Assembly (NCBI RefSeq): GCF_021117385.1
Contig: NZ_CP088252.1
Coordinates: forward strand, 372,001 to 436,000
Direction: 5' to 3'
From: Frateuria soli
GTDB taxonomy: Bacteria > Pseudomonadota > Gammaproteobacteria > Xanthomonadales > Rhodanobacteraceae
DNA length: 64,000 bases
Made by a program: the position numbers and the translations under genes. The notes beneath the pieces were generated by a model that was given only the letters and a program-made list of their open reading frames with translations, had not been told where the DNA came from and searched no databases. Below are positions 20,936 through 29,481 of the stretch, piece by piece. Position 1 is the first letter of the stretch. Each line of letters opens with the position of its first letter.

Positions 20936-22149
20936 ACGCGCGGCTTCCCGAATCGCGCCGCCGTGCGCCGCTGCTCGACGTGGCGGTGGTCGGCGGCGGC
21001 ATGGTCGGTGCCGCCGCGGCGCTGGCACTGGCCCGTGCCGGTTTCGCCACCGCGCTGCTGGAAGCCCGTCCGCCGATGCCCTGGCGCACGGAGGACGAGA
21101 TCGACCTGCGCGTGGTCGGGCTGGCGGCCTCGTCGGTTGCGCTGCTTGACGACCTCGGCGTCTGGACGTCCATCCGCGATCGCCGCGCCGCGTCCTATTC
21201 GCGGATGCACGTGTGGGATGCGCACACCGGCGCCGCGGTCGACTTCGATGCCACGGCCGACGGCCGCGCCTGGCTGGGCTGGATCGTGGAGAACAACCTG
21301 GTGCAGTGGACGCTGTGGCAGACGCTGGAGGGGGCCGGCGTGCAGCGGCTGTGCCCGGCGCAGGTCACCGGTTACGAAGCGGGCGCGGATCGCGTGACGC
21401 TGCAACTGGACGCCGGCGAGACAGGCAGCCTGCCGGCCCGCCTGCTGGTCGCCGCGGACGGCGCCGGCTCGCCGCTGCGCCAGTTGGCGGGGCTGGATAC
21501 GCACGGCCGTGACTACGGCCAGCGCGGCGTGGTCGCGCATGTCGCCACCGAGCGCCCGCACCAGCACACCGCGTGGCAGCGCTTCCTGCCCGGTGGGCCG
21601 CTGGCGCTGCTGCCACTGGCCGACGGGCGCAGCTCGATCGTCTGGTCGCTGCCTGAGGCCGAGGCGCAACGCGTGCTGGCGCTGGACGACACCGCCTTCT
21701 GCGCCGAACTCGGCGTGGCGAGCGACTTCCGCCTCGGGCCGGTGCTCGGGACCACCCGTCGCGCCGCCTTCCCGCTCAAGCTGCAACTGGCCGACCGTTA
21801 CCAGGCCGAGCGTCTGGTGCTGCTGGGCGATGCGGCACACGCGGTGCATCCCCTCGCCGGACAGGGTGTGAATCTGGGCCTGCGCGACGTGGCCGAGCTG
21901 CGCGACACCCTGGTGGCCGCGCGTGAAGCCGGCCGGGACATCGCCGCACCGCACGTGCTTCGCCGTTACGCACGTCGCCGGCGCAGCGCCGACACGCTTG
22001 ACGCGTGGAGCTTCGATGCATTGGGCCGCATCTACGCCTGGCAGGCGCCACCGCTGGTCGCGGCGCGGGAGCTGGGCGTGCGCCTGGTCGACCGGCTGGC
22101 GCCGCTCAAGCGCCGCCTCGCCGCGCATGCGGCGGGCCGTTCCGTCTAG
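20932..22149 (+). CDS. UbiH/UbiF/VisC/COQ6 family ubiquinone hydroxylase
   Basis: Second flavin monooxygenase of the ubiquinone pathway, coupled to ubiH by a GTGA overlap. It has 405 residues from GTG 20932. Seen: VAVVGGGMVGAAAALALARAGF, EIDLRVVGLAASSVALLDDLGVW, the middle FAD motif LLVAADGAGSPLRQLAG, and VLLGDAAHAVHPLAGQGVNLGLRD. The GD form of the last motif separates it from UbiH proper. Which ring position it hydroxylates (UbiF-like C6 or UbiI-like C5) cannot be decided from sequence reading. Confidence 0.88.
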   Translation: MNARLPESRRRAPLLDVAVVGGGMVGAAAALALARAGFATALLEARPPMPWRTEDEIDLRVVGLAASSVALLDDLGVWTSIRDRRAASYSRMHVWDAHTGAAVDFDATADGRAWLGWIVENNLVQWTLWQTLEGAGVQRLCPAQVTGYEAGADRVTLQLDAGETGSLPARLLVAADGAGSPLRQLAGLDTHGRDYGQRGVVAHVATERPHQHTAWQRFLPGGPLALLPLADGRSSIVWSLPEAEAQRVLALDDTAFCAELGVASDFRLGPVLGTTRRAAFPLKLQLADRYQAERLVLLGDAAHAVHPLAGQGVNLGLRDVAELRDTLVAAREAGRDIAAPHVLRRYARRRRSADTLDAWSFDALGRIYAWQAPPLVAARELGVRLVDRLAPLKRRLAAHAAGRSV

Positions 22150-22227
22150 GCATCCTCCGCGGCGTTGCCTACTGCATTTCCGGCGCCTGCGGTGAATACA
22201 ATGCGGCCCACTTCCGGAGGAAACGCC

Positions 22228-23016
22228 ATGCGCCTGCTTCGCTGCTGTTGCGTATTGTTGTTCTCGTTCACCACCCTGGCCACCCAGGCGAAGATGGTGC
22301 ATCGCCCGGTGGAATGGACCGACGGCGGCATCCGCTTCCACAGCGTGCTGGTATACGACGAGGCCGTCACCGCCAAGCGCCCCGGCCTGGTGATGGTGCC
22401 CAACTGGTACGGCATCAACGACCAGGCGATCAGGAAGGCCGAGATGATCGCCGGCAAGCAGTACGTGGTCCTGCTGACCGACATGTACGGCCGGGACGTG
22501 CGCCCGACCGACGACGACGCGGCCAAGGCCGCGGTCCAGCCGCTCTACGCCGATCGCGCGCTGATGCGCCATCGCATCAATACCGCCCTGGCGCAGCTGA
22601 AGGCGCAGGCCGGCACGGCGCCGCTGGACGTCGGCAAGCTTGCCGCGATCGGTTTCTGCTTCGGTGGTTCGGCGGTGCTGGACCTGGCCCGTAGCGGCGC
22701 CGACGTGGCCGCGGTGGTGTCGTTCCACGGCGCCCTGGAGGCCGGCAAGCCCGCGCTTCCGGATCATTTCAAGGCGCGCGTGCTGGTCATGAACGGCGCC
22801 GACGACAGGGGCACCATGCCCGACGCCGATGCGTTCATGGACGAGATGCGCGCCAGCGATGCCGACTGGCAGTTCGTGGTGCTCGGCAACGCGGTGCACT
22901 GCTTCACCGAGACCGGCGAGAACTCGACCGGCTGCAAGTACGACGCCCGCGCGGCCGCGCGCAGCTACCGCATGATGCAGGACTGGCTGGACGCGGCCTT
23001 CGCCCATCGGCCGTAG
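22228..23016 (+). CDS. secreted dienelactone hydrolase family protein
   Basis: Alpha/beta hydrolase of the DLH family with an export signal. ATG 22228 has a strong GGAGG site and opens a signal peptide (about 1-21, MRLLRCCCVLLFSFTTLATQA). The 262-residue product keeps the DLH triad: nucleophile Cys in GFCFGGSAVLDLA, Asp in NGADDRGTMPDADAF, and His in NAVHCFTE. The cysteine nucleophile is the family hallmark. The substrate is unknown and no catabolic genes are adjacent. A TACAAT box at 22197-22202 may be its -10. Confidence 0.87.
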   Translation: MRLLRCCCVLLFSFTTLATQAKMVHRPVEWTDGGIRFHSVLVYDEAVTAKRPGLVMVPNWYGINDQAIRKAEMIAGKQYVVLLTDMYGRDVRPTDDDAAKAAVQPLYADRALMRHRINTALAQLKAQAGTAPLDVGKLAAIGFCFGGSAVLDLARSGADVAAVVSFHGALEAGKPALPDHFKARVLVMNGADDRGTMPDADAFMDEMRASDADWQFVVLGNAVHCFTETGENSTGCKYDARAAARSYRMMQDWLDAAFAHRP

Positions 23017-23055
23017 TCGCCAGGGCTGACGTCCCACGCCGGAAGGGCTCCAGCC

Positions 23056-23088
23056 CGCCGGCCCGTCCGCGAGGGCGGCGGGCCGGCG
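23056..23088. terminator. stem-loop between the DLH gene and ispB
   Basis: CGCCGGCCCG (23056-23065) pairs exactly with CGGGCCGGCG (23079-23088) across a 13-base loop, between two convergent genes. It may serve both strands; T-runs are weak. Confidence 0.45.
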
Positions 23089-23140
23089 CCTCTCCTGCGA
23101 CGTTCCGCCGAGCCTGCGGCAAGGCCGTGAGGCGATGTCC

Positions 23141-24142
23141 TCAGGCCCTGCGCTCGACCGCGTAGGCGGCCAGCGCGTCCAGCGCCTGGAGATAGGGCGA
23201 GGCGGGCAGGACGGCCAGCGCCGCACGGGCGGCCTCGGCATGGGCCACGGCACGCTCGTGCGTGCGCTCCAGCGCGCCGCTGCGACGGATCGTGGCGAGC
23301 ACGCGGTCCAGTGCCGAAAGATCGCCATGTTCGATCGCCTGGCGCATCGCCACCGTCTCGTCGGCCGTGGCCTGCTGCAGGGCGTAGATCAACGGCAAGG
23401 TCGGCTTGCCCTCGGCCAGGTCGTCGCCGATGTTCTTGCCCAGCGTGTCCGCGTCACCGGTGTAGTCGAGCAGGTCGTCGGCGATCTGGAAGGCGTAGCC
23501 CAGCTCCATGCCGTAACGGCGCAAGGCCGCCACCTGTTCGGCCGGCAGCCCGCCGAGCAGGCCACCCAGCTCGGTAGCGGCAGCGAACAGCACCGCGGTC
23601 TTGCGCTCGATCACCGCCAGGTAGGCGGCCTCGTCCACGTCGGCGTTGCCGATGTTGAGCAACTGCAGCACCTCGCCCTCGGCGATGGTGTTGGTGGTGT
23701 CGGCCAGGATACGCATCACGCGCATGTCGTCCAGCTCGACCATCAGCTGGAACGAACGCGAGTAGAGGAAGTCGCCAACCAGGACGCTCGCGGCGTTGCC
23801 CCACAGCGCGTTGGCGGTCTTGCGGCCACGGCGCAGGTCGGACTCGTCGACCACGTCATCGTGCAGCAGGGTGGAGGTGTGGATGAACTCGATCACCGCG
23901 GCCAGCTTGATGTGCTGCGCGCCCGCGTAGCCGGCGGCGCCGGCGGCCAGCACGTGCAGCATCGGGCGCAGGCGCTTGCCGCCGCCGGCGATGATGTGGT
24001 CGGCGATCTGGTTGATCAGCACCACGTCGGAGGCCAGCCGCGCACGGATCAACGTGTCCACGCGCTGCATGTCGGTGGCGGCCAGGGTGCGCACGGCGGC
24101 AAAGTCGGCGGTTCGGCTGGCGTCGGCAGGCATCGGTTGCAT
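23141..24142 (-). CDS. ispB: octaprenyl (polyprenyl) diphosphate synthase
   Basis: Elongates farnesyl diphosphate with isopentenyl diphosphate to make the ubiquinone side chain. Start ATG 24142 gives 333 residues (ATG 24133 would give 330). Seen: GGGKRLRPMLHVL, the first aspartate-rich motif LLHDDVVDESDLRRG, and the second, QIADDLLDYTGDADTLGKNIGDDL. The two ubiquinone hydroxylases nearby fit a quinone role. A consensus TATAAT lies 25 bp upstream on this strand. Confidence 0.95.
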   Translation of the reverse strand: MQPMPADASRTADFAAVRTLAATDMQRVDTLIRARLASDVVLINQIADHIIAGGGKRLRPMLHVLAAGAAGYAGAQHIKLAAVIEFIHTSTLLHDDVVDESDLRRGRKTANALWGNAASVLVGDFLYSRSFQLMVELDDMRVMRILADTTNTIAEGEVLQLLNIGNADVDEAAYLAVIERKTAVLFAAATELGGLLGGLPAEQVAALRRYGMELGYAFQIADDLLDYTGDADTLGKNIGDDLAEGKPTLPLIYALQQATADETVAMRQAIEHGDLSALDRVLATIRRSGALERTHERAVAHAEAARAALAVLPASPYLQALDALAAYAVERRA

Positions 24143-24167
24143 GGCGTCCGGGTGGGCAAGACGGGCG

Positions 24168-24173
24168 ATTATA
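24168..24173 (-). promoter_or_regulatory. -10 box of ispB
   Basis: Perfect TATAAT on the minus strand, giving a start near 24161 and a leader of about 19 bases to the ispB ATG. No good -35 match is seen. Confidence 0.5.
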
Positions 24174-24237
24174 GGGCCAGCGCCGACGCGTGCGGCGGCG
24201 CGACATGGCGCCGCAATCGGTGGTGAGGCGCGGTCCC

Positions 24238-24243
24238 TATAAT
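24238..24243 (+). promoter_or_regulatory. -10 box before the MFS leader ORF
   Basis: Perfect TATAAT on the plus strand, 64 bp from the divergent ispB box. The base seven positions downstream, 24250, is the A of an ATG, so a transcript from here would be leaderless. Confidence 0.5.
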
Positions 24244-24249
24244 GGACGG

Positions 24250-24279
24250 ATGACTTCCCGCCCGTGCCCCTCCCGGTGA
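24250..24279 (+). CDS. possible nine-residue leader peptide coupled to the MFS gene
   Basis: ATG 24250 opens MTSRPCPSR and its TGA (24277-24279) overlaps the GTG (24276) of the MFS gene as GTGA. The ORF begins at the predicted transcription start. Ribosomes finishing it could restart on the transporter. It is inferred from spacing alone. Confidence 0.35.
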   Translation: MTSRPCPSR

Positions 24280-25475
24280 GCAAGCTCTCGCCCCTCGAGC
24301 GCCGCAGTGCGCTGACCCTGGCCTGCGTCATCAGCCTGCGCCTGTTCGGGCTGTTCCTGATCATGCCGGTGTTCTCGCTCTACGCGAAGCAGATGCCCGA
24401 CGCGAGCGGCCTGCTGATCGGCCTGGCCCTGGGCGTGTACGGGCTGGGCCAGGTATTGCTGCAGATTCCGCTGGGCCTGCTGTCCGACCGGATCGGGCGC
24501 AAGCCGGCGATCACCATCGGGCTGCTTATCTTTGCCGTGGGCGGTCTGGTGGCGGCGATGTCGCATACCTTGATGGGCATCGTGGCCGGCCGCGCGCTGC
24601 AGGGCATGGGCGCGGTGGCCGGCGCCGGCACCGCGCTGGCCGCGGACCTGACCCGCGAGGATCAGCGCGGCAAGGTCATGGGCATCATCGGCGTGTCGAT
24701 CGGCGTGGCCTTCCTGTTGGCCCTGGTCCTCGGGCCGCCGCTGGAGGCCGTGGCCGGCCTGGCCGGCCTGTTCGGCGCAACCTCGGTGCTGGCGATGGCT
24801 TCGCTGGTGCTGCTGTGGCTGATCGTGCCCACGCCCGAACGCGCGAAGGCACCCGCGGCGGCGAGCCTGGCCGGCGTGCTGGGGATGCTGCGCGACGGCC
24901 GCCTGCTGGTGCTCAATGGCTCGGTGTTCTTCCTGCATCTGCTGCTGACGGCGAGTTTCGTCGGCCTGCCGCTGCTGCTGGCCGAACGGCTGCACCTGCC
25001 GGTGGAGCGGCACTGGGAGCTGTACCTGCCGGTGATGGCGATCGCCGCCCTGGTGATGGGCGCGGCGCTGCACCGCATGAAGGAGATCGGCCAGAGCCTG
25101 CGCATCGTGCTCGTCTGCGTGGCGGCGATCGGGCTTTCGCTACTGGGCTTTGCCCAGGCGGGCGGGCACCTGGCGTTGCTGGGCGTATCGGCGGCGGCGT
25201 TCTTCTCGGCCTTCAACCTGCTGGAAGCGGCGTTGCCGAGCCTGGTCTCACGGCTCGCCCCGGCGCACCTGCGCGGCGCGGCGATGGGTGCGTATTCGAC
25301 CAGCCAGTTCATCGGCGCCTTCGTCGGCGGCGCCATCGGTGGCATCGCACTGGGGCGGCTGGGGGTGAGCGGGGTGTTCTTCTGTGCGGCGGCCACCACA
25401 CTGCTGTGGCTGCCGCTGGTGGCGTTCGGCGCCCGTCGCATTGCCGCGCGCAGCGCGGCCGGGCAGGCGGCCTGA
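24276..25475 (+). CDS. major facilitator superfamily transporter
   Basis: Twelve-helix inner-membrane transporter, 399 residues from GTG 24276 (MSKLSPLERRSALTLACVIS); GTG 24264 would add four residues. Seen: LFGLFLIMPVFSLYAKQMPDA in the first helix region, motif A as LSDRIGRKPAI, and GRALQGMGAVAGAGTALAADL. The pattern is closest in my memory to the YajR-like group, but the C-terminal YAM domain of Escherichia coli YajR is absent. The position upstream of ssb is conserved in Pseudomonas and relatives. The substrate is unknown. Confidence 0.88.
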   Translation: MSKLSPLERRSALTLACVISLRLFGLFLIMPVFSLYAKQMPDASGLLIGLALGVYGLGQVLLQIPLGLLSDRIGRKPAITIGLLIFAVGGLVAAMSHTLMGIVAGRALQGMGAVAGAGTALAADLTREDQRGKVMGIIGVSIGVAFLLALVLGPPLEAVAGLAGLFGATSVLAMASLVLLWLIVPTPERAKAPAAASLAGVLGMLRDGRLLVLNGSVFFLHLLLTASFVGLPLLLAERLHLPVERHWELYLPVMAIAALVMGAALHRMKEIGQSLRIVLVCVAAIGLSLLGFAQAGGHLALLGVSAAAFFSAFNLLEAALPSLVSRLAPAHLRGAAMGAYSTSQFIGAFVGGAIGGIALGRLGVSGVFFCAAATTLLWLPLVAFGARRIAARSAAGQAA

Positions 25476-25567
25476 CGCCCGGGCGGCATCCCCCGGCCGG
25501 GGTCAGGGATTGTGCTGTCCGGGTGCTGCCCCCATTTGCGGCGACACCACTGCACGCGAGCCTGTCC

Positions 25568-26545
25568 GTGGCCCACCAGATCGTCGCGCTGATCGCCCAA
25601 TACGGCCTGCTGCTGGTCTTCCTCAACGTGCTTGTCGCGCAGGCCGGGCTGCCGCTGCCGGCCGTGCCCACGCTGGTGGTGGCCGGCACGCTGGCCGCCG
25701 TCGGCAAGCTGCCGTTGTGGGGCGTGCTGATGGCGGCCCTGGCCGCATGCCTGATCAGCGATTTCGCCTGGTATGCCGCCGGGCGGCGCTACGGCGCCGG
25801 CGTGATGCGCACGTTGTGCCGCGTCTCGCTGTCACCCGATTCCTGCGTCAGGCAATCGGAACTGCGCTTCCAGCGCTGGCGCGCTCCGGTGTTGCTGGTG
25901 GCCAAGTTCGTGCCGGGGCTGTCGACGGTGGCGCCGCCGCTGGTCGGTGCCATGGGGCTCAAGCCACGATTGTTCCTGCTGTTCGATGCATTCGGCTCGC
26001 TGCTCTGGGCGGGTACGGCGGCTGCGCTGGGCTTCGTCTTCGCCGACGAACTGGAACGCGTCCTGGGCATGTTCGAGGGCACCGGCACGCTGGCGGCCGG
26101 GCTGCTGGTCGTACTGCTGGCTGCCTACATCCTCTTGAAATGGTCGCAGCGGCGCCGGCTGCTGGTGGCGCTGGGCATGGCCCGGATCGAGGTGGACGAG
26201 CTGGCGCAGGCGTTGCGTTCGGAGCGGCCGCCACTGGTACTCGACGTGCGCGCCGCCGGTTCGCGCGGACTCGACGACCGCTCGATTCCCGGCGCGATCG
26301 TCTTCGATCCATCCGCCCTGGACACGGTGCTGGCCGGGGTGCCGCATGAGCGCGAACTGGTGCTGTACTGCAACTGCCCCAACGAAGTCTCCGCCGCCCG
26401 CGCCGCCCAGTGGCTCAAGATGCAGGGCTACCGCCAGGTGCGCCCGCTGCGCGGCGGGCTGGAAGCGTGGGTAGCGGGCGGGTACGCGATCGAGCGGGCG
26501 CAGGTGGAGGTGCCGGCGACTTCGGCAACGTCGCCAGCGACGTGA
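25568..26545 (+). CDS. DedA family protein fused to a rhodanese domain
   Basis: Inner-membrane protein with an N-terminal DedA/VTT-type domain (about 1-200) and a cytoplasmic C-terminal rhodanese domain (about 215-310). Start GTG 25568 gives 325 residues; GTG 25523 is an alternative. Seen: GLPLPAVPTLVVAGTLAA, the DedA motif FVPGLSTVAPPLVGAMG, a late membrane segment (LAAGLLVVLLAAYILL), then LVLDVRAAG and the active-site region LYCNCPNEVSAARAA. The catalytic cysteine is likely the first C of CNCPNE. DedA proteins move lipids or support envelope integrity; the fusion's role is unclear. Confidence 0.85.
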   Translation: MAHQIVALIAQYGLLLVFLNVLVAQAGLPLPAVPTLVVAGTLAAVGKLPLWGVLMAALAACLISDFAWYAAGRRYGAGVMRTLCRVSLSPDSCVRQSELRFQRWRAPVLLVAKFVPGLSTVAPPLVGAMGLKPRLFLLFDAFGSLLWAGTAAALGFVFADELERVLGMFEGTGTLAAGLLVVLLAAYILLKWSQRRRLLVALGMARIEVDELAQALRSERPPLVLDVRAAGSRGLDDRSIPGAIVFDPSALDTVLAGVPHERELVLYCNCPNEVSAARAAQWLKMQGYRQVRPLRGGLEAWVAGGYAIERAQVEVPATSATSPAT

Positions 26546-26786
26546 TCGGCCCCCTTTCCGGTCGACGCTGCCCGGGGGCGTCGCGGTTGCCGGCCTGTCG
26601 GGCGGGGTACCTGCCCACGCACGGATGAGGGTGCTTCCGCCAGAACGGGGCGGCGAGCACGTACGCCGCCCCGGCGCGCGGGAAAGGGATGCTCGGTATG
26701 ATAGGGGTCGCCCCGTCGGCCCGCCGGCGGGAATCTCTTGACGAGGCGGGCGCGCGCGCCGGCCGCCAGCACAGCGAGGACATCCC
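26546..26786 (+). promoter_or_regulatory. 241-bp region upstream of ssb with hairpin and -10 box
   Basis: GGGGCGGCG (26647-26655) pairs exactly with CGCCGCCCC (26664-26672), a possible end signal for the DedA-rhodanese gene. TATGAT at 26697-26702 is a plausible -10 box for ssb, giving a leader near 80 bases. No gene is seen. Confidence 0.4.
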
Positions 26787-27320
26787 ATGGCACGCGGCAT
26801 CAACAAGGTCATCATCGTCGGCAATCTGGGCGCCGATCCGGAGGTGCGCTACACCGGCGGCGGCACCGCCGTGTGCAGCCTCAGCGTGGCCACCTCCGAG
26901 CAGTGGACCGACAAGCAGTCCGGCGAGCGCCAGGAGCGCACCGAGTGGCACCGCGTGAAGCTGTTCGGCAAGCTGGCGGAGATCGCCGGCGAGTACCTGA
27001 AGAAGGGCCGGCAGGTCTACATCGAGGGCTCGTTGCGCACCGACAAGTACACCGACAAGAGCGGCGTGGAGAAGTACTCCACCGACATCATCGCCAACGA
27101 CATGCAGATGCTCGGCGGTATGGGCGGTGAAGGTGGCGGCGGTGGCGGTGGCGGTGGCGGGTTTCGCGAGCGCCCGCAGGGCGGCGGCCAGCGCCAGGGC
27201 GGCGGCTACGGCGGCGGCCAGTCCCGTGGCGGCAACGACCACGGCAACGCCCCGCGCCAGAATGCCCCTGCGCCGGCCGAGAGCAGCGGCGGCTTCGACG
27301 ATGACGACATTCCGTTCTGA
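26787..27320 (+). CDS. ssb: single-stranded DNA-binding protein
   Basis: Binds single-stranded DNA and recruits replication and repair proteins. The 177 residues have an N-terminal OB fold (about 1-112: [51 protein letters not shown]), a glycine-rich linker with a run of ten glycines, and the acidic C-terminal tip DDDDIPF that binds partner proteins. The ribosome-binding site GAGGA lies before ATG 26787. It ends in a clear terminator. Confidence 0.98.
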   Translation: MARGINKVIIVGNLGADPEVRYTGGGTAVCSLSVATSEQWTDKQSGERQERTEWHRVKLFGKLAEIAGEYLKKGRQVYIEGSLRTDKYTDKSGVEKYSTDIIANDMQMLGGMGGEGGGGGGGGGGFRERPQGGGQRQGGGYGGGQSRGGNDHGNAPRQNAPAPAESSGGFDDDDIPF

Positions 27321-27344
27321 AAAACGTCGTCGCGCGTCTGCAAG

Positions 27345-27370
27345 AGGCCCGCTGCGAGGCGGGCCTTTTC
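27345..27370 (+). terminator. rho-independent terminator of ssb
   Basis: AGGCCCGC / GCGGGCCT (8 bp, 6-base loop) followed by TTTCG, 25 bp after the ssb stop. Confidence 0.75.
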
Positions 27371-27372
27371 GT

Positions 27373-29103
27373 TCAGCCGGCCAGTTGTGACAGCAACGCC
27401 TCGACCTCTTCGTGCGTGTGGGCACGGAGCAGGCGCGGTGCCTCGCGTCGCAGCGCGGCGTGGTCGAGGGTCGCCAGGCGGTCGCGCACGTGCAGGATCT
27501 GGCTGGGGTGCATGCTGTATTCGCACAGGCCCAGCGCGAGCAGCAGGGCGGTGAAGCTGACGTCGCCGCCGATTTCGCCGCACAGGCTCACCGGCTTGTT
27601 GGCACGCCGACCGGCGGCGATGACGTAGGCGATCAGGCGCAGCAGTGCCGGCTGCAGCGGGTTGTAGATGTTTTCCAGGCCGTCGTTGCCGCGGTCGGCG
27701 GCGAGCACGTATTGCGCCAGGTCGTTGGTGCCGATGGCGAGAAAGTCGGCGTGTTCCAGCAACGCGCGCACGTTGAGCGCGGCGGCGGGCACTTCGATCA
27801 TGGCGCCGAGCGGCAGTTTCTCCGGCAGGTCGATGTTCTCGCGTTTGAGGTCCTGGCGCGCGAGCTTGAACAGCGTGCGCACGGCGATCAATTCGTCCGG
27901 CTGGGTGACCATCGGCACCAGCACGCGCACCGGGCCGTAGCAGGCGGCGCGCAGGATCGCGCGGATCTGCGTGGTGAACACGGCCGGGTAGCGCAGCGAC
28001 AGGCGCACGCCACGCACCCCCAGCGCCGGGTTGTCCTCGCCGCGCAGCGCCAGGCCCGCGGCGTCGGCCTTGTCGGCACCGAGGTCCAGCGTGCGGATGG
28101 TCACCGGCAGGCCGCCCATGCCCAGCACCAGGTCGCGGTAGGCGTTGAACTGTTCGTCCTCGGAGGGCAGGCCCTTGTGCTTCAGGAACAGGAACTCCGT
28201 GCGATACAGGCCCACGCCGTCGGCGCCGCGGGCGCGGGCCATGGCGATGTCGGCGGCGGTTTCGGCGTTGGCGAACAGCTTCACCGGCATGCCGTCGCGG
28301 GTGCGCGTGGGCGCATTGGCGAGCTTGGCCAGGCGCCGCCCCTCGGCCGCGAGCTCGCGCTGCCAGGCGCGGTAGCGGGCCAGGTCCTGGGCGGTCGGGT
28401 GGACGATGGTCTCGCCGCGTTCCGCGTCGAGCAGGATCAGGTCCTCGTCGTGGATGGTCGCGAGCGCGTCGCGCGTGCCCACCAGCATCGGCAGGTCCAG
28501 GCTGCGCGCCAGGATCGCGCTGTGCGAGTAGGCGCTGCCGGAACTTGCCACCACGCCGAGCAGCCCGTTGCCGACCAGGTGCGCCATGTCCGCCGGCGCG
28601 ATCGTGTCGGCGACCAGGATCTCGCCCACGCGCGCGGCGAGCTTGCGCTCCTCGCGGCTGGTCTGGCGCTGCAGCGCGGAGATCACCCGGTTGATGACCT
28701 GGTCGACGTCCTCGCGGCGGCTGCGCAGGTAGGGATCGTCCATGGCCTCGAACACCTGGGCCAGGCGGTCGCGCTGCTTCTTCAGCGCCACGCCGGCGCG
28801 GTAGTGGCCGATGCGGACCAGGTCGTCCAGGCCGCGCAGCAGTTCCCTGTCGTCCAGCAGCAGGCTGTGCGCGTCGATGAACTCGTTGACCTCGCGCGCC
28901 AGCGCACCATGCAGGCGGCCGCGCAGCTCGTGCAATTCCTGGCGCGCGGTGTCGAGTGCGCGGTGCAGGTTTTCCAGTTCACCCTCGACTTCGTCCTCGG
29001 CCAGCGGGCGGGTGTCGACCAGGTAGCGGCTTGGCTGCACCAGGCGCGCACGGCCCAGGGCCATGCCCTTGGAGGCGGCGGTGCCGGGCAGCAGTTGTCT
29101 CAT
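27373..29103 (-). CDS. ptsI: phosphoenolpyruvate--protein phosphotransferase (enzyme I)
   Basis: Phosphorylates HPr from PEP. The 576 residues are the size of plain enzyme I, without the GAF domain of PtsP. Seen: N-terminal GTAASKGMALGRARL; the phosphorylated histidine is probably H194 in GSAYSHSAILAR; GLYRTEFLFL; and the PEP-site motif FLAIGTNDLAQYVLAADRGN with the catalytic cysteine in SLCGEIGGD. The active-site loop deviates from the usual GGRTSHTAI. Last gene of the minus-strand HprK-RapZ-EIIA-HPr-EI series, 108 bp after HPr; no sugar permease is nearby. Confidence 0.93.
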   Translation of the reverse strand: MRQLLPGTAASKGMALGRARLVQPSRYLVDTRPLAEDEVEGELENLHRALDTARQELHELRGRLHGALAREVNEFIDAHSLLLDDRELLRGLDDLVRIGHYRAGVALKKQRDRLAQVFEAMDDPYLRSRREDVDQVINRVISALQRQTSREERKLAARVGEILVADTIAPADMAHLVGNGLLGVVASSGSAYSHSAILARSLDLPMLVGTRDALATIHDEDLILLDAERGETIVHPTAQDLARYRAWQRELAAEGRRLAKLANAPTRTRDGMPVKLFANAETAADIAMARARGADGVGLYRTEFLFLKHKGLPSEDEQFNAYRDLVLGMGGLPVTIRTLDLGADKADAAGLALRGEDNPALGVRGVRLSLRYPAVFTTQIRAILRAACYGPVRVLVPMVTQPDELIAVRTLFKLARQDLKRENIDLPEKLPLGAMIEVPAAALNVRALLEHADFLAIGTNDLAQYVLAADRGNDGLENIYNPLQPALLRLIAYVIAAGRRANKPVSLCGEIGGDVSFTALLLALGLCEYSMHPSQILHVRDRLATLDHAALRREAPRLLRAHTHEEVEALLSQLAG

Positions 29104-29121
29104 CGGGCGGCGTCCTTGGAG

Positions 29122-29207
29122 CCGGGATCGGGATTCGAAAAAGCGCGGGGACGCCAGCTCGCGCAGGGCGCTCTTGCGAATCCCGAATCCCCAATCCCCA
29201 ATCCCGG
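29122..29207. repeat. GAATCCC-type inverted repeat between HPr and EI genes
   Basis: 29122-29138 (CCGGGATCGGGATTCGA) is roughly inverted in 29177-29207, which is built of tandem AATCCC(C/G) units ending CCCGG. The same style recurs at 37948-38045, so it is a dispersed intergenic repeat. Confidence 0.6.
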
Positions 29208-29211
29208 CATC

Positions 29212-29481
29212 TCACGCCCCCTCGTCGAACTTGCGCTCGAACAGTGCCACGACGCTGGCGAGCGCTTGCGCTTCGTCGGGACCCTCGGCGCGCACGGTGA
29301 GCGGGGTGCCCAGGCCGGCCGAGAGCATCATCACGCCCATGATGCTTTGCGCGTTGACCTCGCGCCCTTTGCTGACCAGCCACACGGTGGACTTGAAGCC
29401 CTGCACCAGTTGCACCAGCTTGGCCGAGGCGCGTGCGTGCAGGCCCAGCTTGTTGGAAACGACGAGATCCTGTTCAAGCAT
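29212..29481 (-). CDS. ptsH: phosphocarrier protein HPr
   Basis: Small phosphocarrier between enzyme I and EIIA, 89 residues from ATG 29481. Seen: the phosphorylated H15 in KLGLHARASAK and S46 in NAQSIMGVMML. S46 matches the regulatory serine that HPr kinase modifies; hprK is in the same cluster. The start overlaps the EIIA stop by 8 bp, so the two are coupled. Confidence 0.95.
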   Translation of the reverse strand: MLEQDLVVSNKLGLHARASAKLVQLVQGFKSTVWLVSKGREVNAQSIMGVMMLSAGLGTPLTVRAEGPDEAQALASVVALFERKFDEGA

